Assembly: GCF_018406605.1 (NCBI RefSeq)
Contig: NZ_AP024545.1
Coordinates: forward strand, 1,674,001 to 1,738,000
Direction: 5' to 3'
Source: Noviluteimonas caseinilytica
GTDB lineage: Bacteria; Pseudomonadota; Gammaproteobacteria; Xanthomonadales; Xanthomonadaceae
DNA: 64,000 bases
Shown: in pieces, positions 1-7,683 of the stretch
Layout: each line of letters begins with the position of its first letter
How positions within the stretch are numbered: the stretch's first letter is position 1
Program-made: the position numbers and the translations under genes
Notes under the pieces: model-generated
What the model saw: the letters and a program-made list of their open reading frames with translations, nothing else
What the model was told of the DNA's origin: nothing
Database searches by the model: none

Positions 1-743
1 TCGCCGTTCGCCACGGCGATGGTCACTTCGGAAATGTTGCGCACCTGCGCGGTGAGGTTGGAGGCCATCTGGTTCACCGAGTCGGTGAGGTCCTTCCACA
101 CGCCCGACACGCCTTTCACCTTCGCCTGGCCACCGAGGCGGCCGGCCGTACCCACTTCGATCGCCACGCGCGTCACTTCCGAGCTGAACTCGCTCATCTG
201 CTCGAGCATGCGGTTCACGATCTGCGCGGCGCGCAGGAACTCGCCCTGCAGCGGCCGGCCGTCGCTGTCGAGCGGCACGGTCTTGGTGAGGTCGCCCTTC
301 GCCACGGCCGCCATCGCTTCGGTCATCGTTTCGATCGGGCGCGCCATGTCGCGGATCAGCCCGTTGACCGAGGCTTCCATCTCGGCCCATTGCCCCTGCC
401 GGTTGGCGGCGGGCATGCGCTGGCGCGTGCGGCCTTCGCCGCCGACCTTGCGCGCCACGCCGGCCATGTCGTTCGCCAGCCGCCGGTTCTGCGCCACGAT
501 GTCGTTGAACGCATCGGCGAGCTTGCCCTCGATGCCTTCCCAGTGGACGGGAAGCTGCACGGAGAAATCGCCGTCGCGCACCTGCGTCATCGCGGCAAGC
601 AACTGCTGCAATGGATCCAGGCCGGTCGGTTCGAGCACCGCGACCTGGCTTTCTGTGACAGGCGTCGAAGAAACGCCGCGGCGTGTGCGCCGGGCGGGCT
701 GGCTTTCGTTGTTCACGGGTGGGTCTCCGTTGCCCATCCCCAT
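1..743 (-). CDS. HAMP-repeat sensor histidine kinase, N-terminal part (runs off left edge)
   Basis: Open minus-strand frame with no stop before the window edge; about 247 residues are visible. It shows tandem HAMP-like linker units at about residues 46-98, 138-190 and from 228 on, with repeated signatures such as VRDGDFSV and VAKGDLTKTV, and the segment FSSEVTRVAIEVGT typical of multi-HAMP hybrid kinases of the Nik1/Os-1 type. No membrane segment is visible, so a cytosolic sensor is likely. By family, kinase, receiver and possibly HPt domains should lie beyond the edge; that is inference. The start is uncertain: ATG at 743, ATG at 737 or GTG at 716, none with a strong ribosome binding site. 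Confidence 0.8.
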   Translation of the reverse strand, partial: MGMGNGDPPVNNESQPARRTRRGVSSTPVTESQVAVLEPTGLDPLQQLLAAMTQVRDGDFSVQLPVHWEGIEGKLADAFNDIVAQNRRLANDMAGVARKVGGEGRTRQRMPAANRQGQWAEMEASVNGLIRDMARPIETMTEAMAAVAKGDLTKTVPLDSDGRPLQGEFLRAAQIVNRMLEQMSEFSSEVTRVAIEVGTAGRLGGQAKVKGVSGVWKDLTDSVNQMASNLTAQVRNISEVTIAVANG

Positions 744-992
744 GGGCAAATTGCTGGGAACGCTAGCTTCAGGAAAGTTGAATTCATGTGAGGACGGCGC
801 ACGCGCACGGTTCGTCGGGCGAGGCGGCCGCCGAGGAAGACGTACTTTCGGGGATGCCGCGTTTGCCACGCGTGAGGCGGAATGCGTTTCCGGGACGCAT
901 GCGCACGCGTGTTCTGGCATGCCGATTGCGTGGTTGCAGGTGCGGGATTTCCGCATTGGCAGTGCTTGCAACCAGGACCAGGAGCGCAACGC

Positions 993-1739
993 ATGAAGCA
1001 TCGAGAACCATGGGGCAGGGGTGAACGGGAGCGCGGCGAAGGCCAGCGCGGGGAAGGACTGCGCGGCGCGCAGAATCCGGATACGTGGAATTCCGAACCG
1101 CAGTGGCTGCGCAACGAACGCGAACAACGCGCGGGCCCGGATGCGGACCGCCAGGCCCAGCGCGGTGGACCGGCGCGTTACGACGACGCCTACCGCACCG
1201 ATGAACGCGGCCGCGCGCCGTACGCCGGCGCACGCGATGAGCGCGACGAACGCGAACTGCGGCGACGCGCCGGCACGTGGGAAGAACACAGTCGTGGCTA
1301 CGAGGCCAGCGGCTGGGACGACGATCTCGACCTCGGTGGCGGCCAGCGCTACCAGCCCTTCCACGTCGGCACCGGCATGGGCCTGGGCACGGGCTCGCCG
1401 GGTTACGGGTACGGAAGCCGCGGCGGCTGGGACCTCGGCACGCACCAGCGCGACATCGGGCGTTCGTTCCGCGGCATGGGGCCGCAGGACTACACGCGTC
1501 CGGACGAACGCATCCGCGAAGACATCCACGAGCGGCTCACCCAGAGCCACGACATCGATGCACGCAAGATCCAGGTCGACGTGAACGCAGGCAACGTCAC
1601 GCTGACCGGCACGGTGATCGAGCGCCGCATGCGGTATCTCGCGGAAGACCTCGTCGAAGGCGTGACGGGCGTGGCCAACATCGACAACCAGCTGCAGGTG
1701 CAGAACGGGCTGGCGTCCAGGCCGGACGACCCGCACTGA
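993..1739 (+). CDS. BON-domain protein with long charged N-terminal region
   Basis: 248 residues. Residues 1-165 are low complexity and very rich in Arg, Glu, Gly and Asp (repeated R/E/Q-rich stretches, then a Gly/Tyr-rich stretch near 125-145). Residues about 172-238 form a BON domain (IREDIHERLTQ...IQVDVNAGNVTLTGTV), a fold found in periplasmic or membrane-associated stress proteins such as OsmY. No signal peptide or membrane segment is seen, so the location is unclear. The start was chosen at the ATG preceded by GGAG 8 nt upstream; the frame stays open further upstream but lacks a better start. It converges on the sigma54 regulator across a short hairpin. Confidence 0.8.
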   Translation: MKHREPWGRGERERGEGQRGEGLRGAQNPDTWNSEPQWLRNEREQRAGPDADRQAQRGGPARYDDAYRTDERGRAPYAGARDERDERELRRRAGTWEEHSRGYEASGWDDDLDLGGGQRYQPFHVGTGMGLGTGSPGYGYGSRGGWDLGTHQRDIGRSFRGMGPQDYTRPDERIREDIHERLTQSHDIDARKIQVDVNAGNVTLTGTVIERRMRYLAEDLVEGVTGVANIDNQLQVQNGLASRPDDPH

Positions 1740-1748
1740 AGGCGTACC

Positions 1749-1774
1749 GCGGGCGTGGCGATCGCCGCGCCCGC
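1749..1774. terminator. Hairpin between convergent genes
   Basis: Inverted repeat with arms GCGGGCG and CGCCCGC between the stop codons of the BON gene and the convergent response regulator. It lacks a T tract, so it may be a bidirectional pause or structure rather than a strong intrinsic terminator. Confidence 0.4.
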
Positions 1775-1778
1775 GAGG

Positions 1779-3152
1779 TCAGCTGTCGTCGTCTTCGTTG
1801 GCGGCGCAGTCGCGCTCGCGTGCCAGGCGATTGCGGATGGTGCGCGCGGTGATGCCCAGCGCCGCCGCGGCGCGACGGCGGTTGTTGCCGAAGTGCTGCA
1901 GCGTCTTGCGCAGGATGCGGCGCTCCATTTCCTCGAACGTGGTGCCGACCGCGAAAGTGATCGTGTCGGAGGATTCGCCCACCGCGCGCTGCGGCATCGG
2001 TTGGGGTGCCGGCATGCGCACTTGTCCGTCCTCGGCGAGGATGTAGGCGCGCTGCACGGCGTTGCGCAACTCGCGCACGTTGCCGGGCCAGGGCGCGTCG
2101 CGGATCAGCGTGCGCGATTCGGGCGTGAACGCGAATTGCGTGTTGCCGCGCGCGTTGAGGTCGGCGAGGAAGGCATCGGCGAGCAGGCGTGCGTCGTCGC
2201 CGCGTTCGCGCAACGGCGCCACCGGGATCGCGAAGCCGCACAGGCGGTAATAGAGGTCTTCGCGCAGGCGGCCACTGGCGACGGCCTGGAGCGGATCGCG
2301 ATTGGTGGCGGAGACGATGCGCACTTCGACCGGGAGATCGACGTGCCCGCCGAGCCGGCGATAACAGCCGAAGTCGAGCACGCGCAGCAAGTGCGTCTGC
2401 AACGCCGGTGCCATCTCCGAGATTTCGTCGAGGAACAACGTGCCGTGCGCGGCCTGTTCGAGGAAACCGCCGTGGCGCGACACCGCGCCGGTGAAGCTGC
2501 CTTTCTCGTGGCCGAACAACTGGCTCGCCAGAAGGTCGCCGGACACCGCGCCGCAATTCACCGCGACGAAGGGGCCCGTGCGTCCGCTCGCCGCATGGAT
2601 GGCGCGCGCGATGAGTTCCTTGCCGCACCCGCTTTCGCCGTGCACGAGCACGGAGACATCGCTCGGCGCGACTTTCTCGATCATGCGGCGCGTGGCGACG
2701 AAGGCATCGGACGCGCCGACCATGTCGTGCCAGGCGCGCGCCGGGGCGGGCGGTTCCGCGCGACGGCGCGTGGCGCAGTCTTCGAAGAGTTCGCGCAGGC
2801 GGTCCGGCGCAATCGGCTTGACCAGGTAATCGACGACCGAATTGCGGAACGAATCCACCGCGGTCGCGACACTCGGGCTGCCGGTCACCACCACCGCATC
2901 GGTGCGCAGCATGTCGACGTCGCGCAGCAACGACAGGCCGCAGCCGTCGGGGAGGTCGAGGTCGACCAGCGCCATGTCGAAGTCGCGCTGCTTCACGCGG
3001 TTCACCGCTTGCGCGAGTTCGCCGGCCACCGTGATCTCGTAGCCCTGCAGGCGCGCGATCTCCGCCGCGGCGTGCACGAAGCCGACGTCGTCGTCGACGA
3101 TCAGCAGCGACGGCGAGCGAAGCGGCGGCGCGGGGGTGAACTCGGAAGGCAT
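1779..3152 (-). CDS. Sigma54-dependent response regulator (NtrC family)
   Basis: 457 residues. The receiver domain spans about 15-125 with probable phospho-acceptor D64 and conserved K112. The AAA+ sigma54-interaction domain spans about 145-370, with Walker A GESGCGKE at 172-179, the sigma54-contact loop GSFTGA at 218-223 (usual form GAFTGA) and Walker B GTLFLDE. A Fis-type helix-turn-helix lies at the C-terminus (NNRRRAAAALGITARTIRNRL region). It activates RNA polymerase-sigma54 when phosphorylated by a partner kinase, which is not identified here; the kinase fragment at the left edge is only a candidate. ATG 3152 starts just before the receiver; the frame extends to 3356 without a plausible domain. 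It is divergent from the lipoprotein gene at 3321, which has a sigma54-like promoter. Confidence 0.92.
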   Translation of the reverse strand: MPSEFTPAPPLRSPSLLIVDDDVGFVHAAAEIARLQGYEITVAGELAQAVNRVKQRDFDMALVDLDLPDGCGLSLLRDVDMLRTDAVVVTGSPSVATAVDSFRNSVVDYLVKPIAPDRLRELFEDCATRRRAEPPAPARAWHDMVGASDAFVATRRMIEKVAPSDVSVLVHGESGCGKELIARAIHAASGRTGPFVAVNCGAVSGDLLASQLFGHEKGSFTGAVSRHGGFLEQAAHGTLFLDEISEMAPALQTHLLRVLDFGCYRRLGGHVDLPVEVRIVSATNRDPLQAVASGRLREDLYYRLCGFAIPVAPLRERGDDARLLADAFLADLNARGNTQFAFTPESRTLIRDAPWPGNVRELRNAVQRAYILAEDGQVRMPAPQPMPQRAVGESSDTITFAVGTTFEEMERRILRKTLQHFGNNRRRAAAALGITARTIRNRLARERDCAANEDDDS

Positions 3153-3226
3153 TGGGGGATGGCTCTGCGGTGCGGCCACGCGGGATGTACTCCGCAGTAA
3201 GCAAAGCGGTAGTGAAGGCGGTTCAT

Positions 3227-3244
3227 GTTTCCCGCCTGGGAAAC
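3227..3244. promoter_or_regulatory. Perfect inverted repeat, candidate activator site
   Basis: GTTTCCC-GCCT-GGGAAAC, perfect 7-bp arms, between the divergent sigma54 activator and the DUF4142 lipoprotein gene. It lies about 40 bp upstream of the sigma54-like promoter, a plausible binding site for the Fis-type HTH of the neighbouring regulator. A simple hairpin without regulatory role is the alternative. Confidence 0.5.
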
Positions 3245-3267
3245 CCATTCCGGCGATGGACGGTCGC

Positions 3268-3281
3268 GGCACGGCAATTGC
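3268..3281 (+). promoter_or_regulatory. Sigma54-type (-24/-12) promoter
   Basis: GGCACG-GCAA-TTGC matches the sigma54 consensus TGGCACG-N4-TTGC at every position except the leading T (here C), with the correct 12-nt distance between the GG and GC dinucleotides. It would start transcription near 3293 and drive the lipoprotein gene starting at 3321. It sits directly beside a sigma54 activator gene, which strengthens the call. Confidence 0.65.
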
Positions 3282-3320
3282 ATCGATAGGTCGGATGCAT
3301 CCATCAAAGGAGGATTTCGC

Positions 3321-3995
3321 ATGGACAGGAACCACACCGGTCTTCACATCACGCAAGCCGCGCTCGCCGTCGCCCTCGGGCTCGCACTAGGCGGCTGCAA
3401 CCGCACCACGCCCGAAGACACGGGCGTCGCCGCCACCAGCACCGCGCTGCCGCCCGCCGTGGCGACACCGCCCCCGATGGAAACCACCACCGCGATGCCA
3501 CCGGCCGTGACGACCACGATGCCGCCGGCCACGACCGCGATCATGCCGCCGGCCACCACCACCGGCATGCCGCCCGCCGCGGGCGCGATGCTCACCGATG
3601 CGGACAAGGCCTTCCTGGCCGACGTCGTGCGTTCGAACGAAGAAGAGATCGCAACCACGGAGCTGGCGATGGCGCAGGGCGGCACGAAGGCGAAGGCGGT
3701 ATCGCAGATGTTGAATGCGGACCACATGGGCTTGCGTACCGAAATCGCCACGCTCGCGCCTGCGATCCCTGCGCCGCCGGGCAAGGCACCCGCGTCGTTG
3801 GCCGGCATGAAGGCCGGTGCGTTCGACGGACGCTTGTTCGCCACGTACATCGACCAGCACCAGAAGGCGATCGCCGCGTTCACGGCGGCGAGCAAGAACA
3901 CCGCGCTCAGCGAACCGGTGCGTTCGCTCGCCACGAACACGCTACCGAAACTGCAGCAGCACCTGCAGGCCGTGAAGGACGCGCAACGCACGTAA
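3321..3995 (+). CDS. DUF4142 family lipoprotein
   Basis: 224 residues. N-terminal signal with lipobox LGGC, lipidated Cys26, so it is probably anchored in the cell envelope. Residues about 43-88 form a Pro/Thr linker with near-repeats of MPPATT. Residues about 90-222 are a helical DUF4142 domain (ferritin-like fold) with the family-type SQMLNADH and YIDQHQKAIAAF segments. The molecular function of DUF4142 is not established; members are often stress induced. A strong Shine-Dalgarno (AAAGGAGGA) ends 7 nt before the ATG. The sigma54-type promoter upstream suggests control by the divergent response regulator. Confidence 0.88.
   Translation: MDRNHTGLHITQAALAVALGLALGGCNRTTPEDTGVAATSTALPPAVATPPPMETTTAMPPAVTTTMPPATTAIMPPATTTGMPPAAGAMLTDADKAFLADVVRSNEEEIATTELAMAQGGTKAKAVSQMLNADHMGLRTEIATLAPAIPAPPGKAPASLAGMKAGAFDGRLFATYIDQHQKAIAAFTAASKNTALSEPVRSLATNTLPKLQQHLQAVKDAQRT
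3477..3584 (+). repeat. In-frame MPPATT-type linker repeats
   Basis: Imperfect tandem units encode MPPAVTT, MPPATTAI and MPPATTTG within the lipoprotein's linker. They form a Pro/Thr-rich tether between the lipidated Cys and the DUF4142 domain. Units of this kind can change copy number between strains. Confidence 0.7.
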
Positions 3996-4042
3996 CAACC
4001 GCAGTGGACGACCCCGTTCCAATCCCCCAAGGAGAGACACAC

Positions 4043-4360
4043 ATGGCACAGCGCAACCAGGGTGGTGGCACCAGCAATCGCGGCTTCGCTTCGATGGATC
4101 CGGCCAGGCAGCGGGCGATCGCGGCCGAAGGCGGGCGTGCGGCGCACGCGCAGGGCGTGGCGCACGAATTCGATTCCGAGGAAGCGCGCGAAGCGGGCCG
4201 CAAGGGTGGCCAGGCGCGCAGCCAGCGCAGTGCGGCCAACATGCAGGCCAGCGATCGCGACGTGCAGGGCGCCGACATCGCGCATGGCGATGGCATGGGC
4301 GGGATGCGCACGCCGTCGGGTCCGATGTCGCCGGATCGCAGCGGGCCGAACAATTCCTGA
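4043..4360 (+). CDS. KGG-repeat stress-induced protein
   Basis: 105 residues, hydrophilic and Gly-rich. It carries two KGG-type units: GFASMDPARQRAIAAEGG and EAREAGRKGGQA, as in the YciG/GsiB-like small stress proteins linked to desiccation or general stress. No membrane segment or signal peptide; predicted cytosolic and probably disordered. AAGGAGA lies 8 nt before the ATG. It follows the DUF4142 lipoprotein gene by 47 nt in the same direction, so both may be read from the sigma54-type promoter. Confidence 0.85.
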   Translation: MAQRNQGGGTSNRGFASMDPARQRAIAAEGGRAAHAQGVAHEFDSEEAREAGRKGGQARSQRSAANMQASDRDVQGADIAHGDGMGGMRTPSGPMSPDRSGPNNS

Positions 4361-4366
4361 GTCGAA

Positions 4367-4395
4367 CGCGGGCGGTGCTTCGTGCGCCGCCCGCG
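4367..4395. terminator. Hairpin between convergent KGG and CorA genes
   Basis: Nine-bp arms CGCGGGCGG and CCGCCCGCG separated by 11 nt, located between converging genes. There is no clear T run on either side, so it may act as a shared weak terminator. Confidence 0.4.
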
Positions 4396-4414
4396 CTGCA
4401 TCAGGGCGCGGGGA

Positions 4415-5428
4415 TCACTTCCACCAGCCGCGCCAGCGCGCGATCAGCAGCGCCACCAGCACCAGCAACGCCATCAGTCCCGCCGCGGTCCAGAAGCCTT
4501 CGCTGCCGGTGTCGAAGATGCCTGCGCGGAAGTTCATGCCCAGCATGCCGGCGATCACCGCCAGGCTGCCGAGCAGCACGGTGACGAACGTGAGCAGGCG
4601 CATCGTTTCGTTCGTGCGCTGCGACAGGCGCGTGGAGAGGAGTTCGTAACTGCCGACCACCAGGTCGCGCGCGTTCTCCACCGCATCCACCGCGCGCTCG
4701 TAGCGCAGGCTCACCGAGCGGAATTGCTTCTCGACCTTGTCGTCCTGGTCGGGCTGGAAGTCCGGGCGCGAGAACGTGTCGAAGACTTCGCGATGCGCGC
4801 TGAGCTGGCGGCGCAGGATCGACACCGCGCGGCGCAGGCGCCGCAGCGAAGGCAGGTGGGTGTAGCGCAGCGTCGGTTCGAGGATCTCGACTTCCAGGCG
4901 ATCCACGCGTTCTTCGAACGCATCGACCGCGTCGAAATATGTCGTCAGCAACCGGTCGAGCAAGGCGGCGGCGAAGCTGTCGGCGCTGATCTTGCCGACG
5001 CGCGAGTCGGGGTCTTCGTTCGCGAACACATCCTCGAGGAACGCGATGCGCCTGCGATGCACGGTGACGACGACGTTCGGCCCGACGGCCAGCAGCCACG
5101 CGGCGCCGGAAAAGGTTTCGTGCGTGGCATCCCACGTCGGCGCGATGGCGCGCGCGCCGAACCAGTCGCGCTGCGTGAACCACGCGCCGTTTTGATGGTC
5201 CATCAGCGACGCGAGCGGCAGGCCTTCGATGCCGAACTGGCACAGCGCTTCGGCGATCTGCGAGGCGTCGTGCACGCGGATGTCGATCCAGGCCAGTTCG
5301 TTCTGCGAGACGCGCGCCAGGTCGAGCTCGCCGGGCTTGATCTCGCGGTCTTCGCCTTCGGCGTCGAACAGCAGGATCCGCGTCTGCGGAGATTCGGGGA
5401 CGTCGGCGGGGAGCTTTTCGTGCTTCAT
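4415..5428 (-). CDS. CorA-family divalent cation transporter (ZntB/CorA-like)
   Basis: 337 residues. A large N-terminal cytosolic domain is followed by two C-terminal membrane helices. The signature GMN, in GMLGMNF near residue 297, ends the first helix as in all CorA/ZntB pores; the second helix is WTAAGLMALLVLVALLIA. The protein would form a pentamer in the inner membrane and pass Mg2+, Co2+, Ni2+ or Zn2+; the ion cannot be told from sequence. The ATG (MKHEKL) was preferred over an upstream extension to 5827 that lacks family resemblance. Confidence 0.9.
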   Translation of the reverse strand: MKHEKLPADVPESPQTRILLFDAEGEDREIKPGELDLARVSQNELAWIDIRVHDASQIAEALCQFGIEGLPLASLMDHQNGAWFTQRDWFGARAIAPTWDATHETFSGAAWLLAVGPNVVVTVHRRRIAFLEDVFANEDPDSRVGKISADSFAAALLDRLLTTYFDAVDAFEERVDRLEVEILEPTLRYTHLPSLRRLRRAVSILRRQLSAHREVFDTFSRPDFQPDQDDKVEKQFRSVSLRYERAVDAVENARDLVVGSYELLSTRLSQRTNETMRLLTFVTVLLGSLAVIAGMLGMNFRAGIFDTGSEGFWTAAGLMALLVLVALLIARWRGWWK

Positions 5429-5582
5429 AGGCCGCTTGTAGCAGTGGGGCGTGTAGGTCCCATCAAGGCCGGCGGGTGGCGGAAAAAGTTTCCGGGTCGG
5501 TCGCGTTTTTCCGTGCACGACGGTGTTCACGCGTGCGCAACGGGCGCGGATCGACGCTCTGCCCTCAGCAGGAGCGCACCCC

Positions 5583-6179
5583 ATGGTCGACGACAAAGAA
5601 GAAGCCCGCCTCGACGAGGCCATCGCCGAGAGCTTCCCCGCGAGCGATCCGCCTTCGCAGACCAGCCCGATCACGGCGACATCCACCCAGCCCCAGGTGC
5701 CGGCCAGCCACGCCGGGCATGCGGGGGACGAATTGCGCGTGTACCGGGTGATCGAACCGCGGCAGGCGTCGACGCCGTTTTCCGGCGCCGGCAGCGATCG
5801 CGGCGGGCGCTGGACGTCGCCGCGCACGATGGGCGTCTACGTGTCGCTGTCGCCGGCCGCCGCGCTGCTCGAATACCTCGTGCACCTGGAGGGTGAAACG
5901 CCGGGCCAGCTGTTGCTGGCGAGCGCGTCGGTGCCGATCGATACGGTGCTGGCGCAACTGGAGTTGCCGAGCGAGTGGCGGGATCGTCCGTATCGCGACA
6001 CGGTGCGGCAGATCGGCGATGCGTGGTCGCGTTCGAAGAAGTCGATGGCGCTGCGCGTGCCGAGCGCGGTGTGCGAGGGCGAGTGCAACGTGCTGCTCAA
6101 CCCGGACCACGCGGACTTCGCGAAGCTGCGGATCGACCAGTTGTGCCCGATGAAGATCGACCCGCGCCTGCGGCTGTGA
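5583..6179 (+). CDS. RES-domain protein with SFPASDPPS N-terminal motif (toxin-like, orphan)
   Basis: 198 residues. Residues about 52-185 are a RES domain: YRVI (Arg55), GGRWTSP, VYVSLSPAAALLE (Tyr86, Glu97). RES proteins of Res-Xre toxin-antitoxin modules degrade NAD+ or ADP-ribosylate targets. Residues 9-25 carry DEAIAESFPASDPPS, a short motif seen in small stress-related proteins of many proteobacteria, joined by a Pro/Thr linker. No Xre antitoxin gene is adjacent: the flanking genes are corA and queD, both on the other strand. AGGAG lies 8 nt before the ATG. It may be a housekeeping relative or an orphan effector; activity is not established. Confidence 0.8.
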   Translation: MVDDKEEARLDEAIAESFPASDPPSQTSPITATSTQPQVPASHAGHAGDELRVYRVIEPRQASTPFSGAGSDRGGRWTSPRTMGVYVSLSPAAALLEYLVHLEGETPGQLLLASASVPIDTVLAQLELPSEWRDRPYRDTVRQIGDAWSRSKKSMALRVPSAVCEGECNVLLNPDHADFAKLRIDQLCPMKIDPRLRL

Positions 6180-6183
6180 CGCG

Positions 6184-6537
6184 TCAGCCGCGGTAGCGGC
6201 AGCCCGAGGTGCAGGTTTCGTGCACGACCACTTCCGACAATTGCGGCAACGACGGCTTCAGGCGCTGCCAGATCCACTGCGCCAGGCGTTCGCTGGTGGG
6301 GTTGTCGAGGCCGTCGATGTCGTTGAGGTAGTGGTGGTCCAGCTGGTCGTACAGCGGGCGGAACGCGGCCTTGATGTCCGCGAAATCCATCACCCAGCCG
6401 GTGTGCTCGCCGGGTTCGCCCGACACGTGGAGCTCCACGCGGAAGGAATGCCCGTGCAGGCGCGCGCACTTGTGGCCGGGCGGCACGTTGGGCAACCGGT
6501 GCGCGGCTTCCAGGGTGAAGGTCTTGAAGATATCCAT
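6184..6537 (-). CDS. queD: 6-carboxytetrahydropterin synthase QueD
   Basis: 117 residues, the normal length. It converts dihydroneopterin triphosphate to 6-carboxy-tetrahydropterin in the queuosine/preQ0 pathway. Zinc ligands are visible as His13 (AAHRL) and His28 and His30 (LHGHSF); the catalytic Cys is Cys24 in HKCARLHGH. The C-terminal VVVHETCTSGCRYRG carries the conserved Glu. Cytosolic. No other queuosine gene is nearby, so it is a single-gene unit convergent with the RES gene, 4 nt apart. Confidence 0.95.
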   Translation of the reverse strand: MDIFKTFTLEAAHRLPNVPPGHKCARLHGHSFRVELHVSGEPGEHTGWVMDFADIKAAFRPLYDQLDHHYLNDIDGLDNPTSERLAQWIWQRLKPSLPQLSEVVVHETCTSGCRYRG

Positions 6538-6618
6538 GGGCGTCAGGGGCGTGGGCTGGCGATGGCTGGGGCCCCGTGCGATGCTCCCGCGCGTCGATCA
6601 ACCAGCGAGGACACGGCA

Positions 6619-6735
6619 ATGAGCAAGGGCCTGGACAAGAAGAAAGAGACGAAGAAGAAACCGACGAAGACGATCAAGGAAAAGCGCGCGGAGAAGAACG
6701 AAAAGAAGGCCAACAAGGGCTTCGCGCCGACTTGA
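6619..6735 (+). CDS. Lys-rich 38-residue protein
   Basis: 38 residues with 14 Lys, no hydrophobic core (MSKGLDKKKETKKKPTKTI at the start). GAGG lies 8 nt before the ATG and the frame ends in TGA. Its extreme basic charge suggests nucleic-acid or ribosome association, but no family function is known to me. It sits between queD (opposite strand) and the tRNA-Met gene. The clean SD and biased composition support a real gene. Confidence 0.6.
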   Translation: MSKGLDKKKETKKKPTKTIKEKRAEKNEKKANKGFAPT

Positions 6736-6786
6736 TCGCTGGCGCCCGCGCCCAGGTTGGGGGCGGGCCTTTCGATGTATCGGTAG

Positions 6787-6863
6787 TGGTGGCTATGGGT
6801 GGACTCGAACCACCGACCCCAGCATTATGAGTGCTGTGCTCTAACCGGCTGAGCTACATAGCC
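6787..6863 (-). tRNA. tRNA-Met (CAT), elongator type
   Basis: The reverse complement folds as a full cloverleaf: acceptor GGCTATG paired with CATAGCC, D arm TAGCTCAGCCGGTTAGAGCA, anticodon loop CTCATAA with CAT anticodon, T arm GGTTCGAGTCC, discriminator A and encoded CCA. The acceptor start pairs fully, unlike initiator tRNA, so elongator Met is favoured. A CAT tRNA could also be the lysidine-modified Ile tRNA, but the body resembles elongator Met. Confidence 0.9.
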
Positions 6864-7016
6864 ACGCGGAGAGCCGCGAATTATTCCCGTCCGGCACCCG
6901 CGGCGTCAATGCCGCCGTCCGTGTCCGTCGACATCCCCCTCTGCACGATCGCCACGCTTGTGGCTCCGCTTGCCCCGTGGCAGAGTCGGTCGCAGTGCAT
7001 TTCTGGAGTCCGCATC

Positions 7017-7625
7017 GTGATCGATCCGGACGGTTATCGGCCCAATGTCGGGATCGTGCTCATGCACCCCGACGGCAGGGTGTTCTGGGCGCGACGCATC
7101 CATCGCGACGGTTGGCAGTTCCCGCAGGGCGGGATGAACACCGACGAGACGCCGCTGGAGGCGATGTATCGCGAGCTGCGCGAAGAGACCGGCCTGCTCC
7201 CCGAGCACGTGGCCGTCCTCGGCGTGACCCCCGGCTGGCTTCGTTATCGGTTGCCGCAGCGCGCGGTGCGCCGCAACGACCGGCTGGTCTGCATCGGGCA
7301 GAAGCAGGTCTGGTACCTGCTGCAGTTCACGGGCGAGGAAGCCGACCTCAAGCTGGACCTCACCGAGAAGCCGGAATTCGACCTCTGGCGCTGGGTGGAC
7401 TTCTGGTACCCGGTGGACCACGTGGTGAACTTCAAGCGCAGCGTCTACGCCAGCGCCCTAGGGCACCTGGCGCCGTTCGCGCGCCAGATCGCGGGCGCCG
7501 CCGCGGTGCCCCAGCCTGCCAAGGATCCGCGCCTGGAACCCGTCGCCCCCCGCAGCCGCCTGCGGCCGCGCCGGCGGACCCCGACGGTTGAACGGAGCGG
7601 GGGCTCCGAACCCGGCGCCAATTGA
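7017..7625 (+). CDS. rppH: RNA pyrophosphohydrolase RppH
   Basis: 202 residues. The Nudix box runs from GGMNTDE to REETGL, preceded by the conserved start MIDPDGYRPNVGIVL and followed by the RppH motif WRWVDFWYPVDHVV. It removes pyrophosphate from 5'-triphosphorylated mRNA ends to trigger decay; cytosolic. Start is GTG 7017 with GGAG 8 nt upstream; an upstream extension of the frame has no family similarity. The last 45 residues are a basic Pro/Arg tail beyond the usual E. coli length. Its stop codon overlaps a Fur-like box. Confidence 0.93.
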   Translation: MIDPDGYRPNVGIVLMHPDGRVFWARRIHRDGWQFPQGGMNTDETPLEAMYRELREETGLLPEHVAVLGVTPGWLRYRLPQRAVRRNDRLVCIGQKQVWYLLQFTGEEADLKLDLTEKPEFDLWRWVDFWYPVDHVVNFKRSVYASALGHLAPFARQIAGAAAVPQPAKDPRLEPVAPRSRLRPRRRTPTVERSGGSEPGAN

Positions 7626-7637
7626 CAATCATTCGCA
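7623..7637. promoter_or_regulatory. Fur-box-like site upstream of bfd
   Basis: TGACAATCATTCGCA matches 11 of the 14 fixed positions of the 7-1-7 Fur consensus (TGATAAT-N-ATTATCA). It overlaps the rppH stop and lies 47 bp before bfd, a gene that is iron regulated in many gammaproteobacteria. Call is by consensus inspection only. Confidence 0.5.
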
Positions 7638-7683
7638 TCTGGGGACAATAGGCCACGTCTTCCGGCTCCAGGTTCGAACCCGC

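Noticed and set aside
934..979. TTGGCAGTGCTTGCA before the BON gene as a sigma54 promoter
   Set aside because: The GG and GC dinucleotides are 10 nt apart instead of the required 12.
19..996. 325-codon + strand open frame at the left edge
   Set aside because: Shadow of the HAMP-repeat kinase on the other strand, which has the better coding sense.
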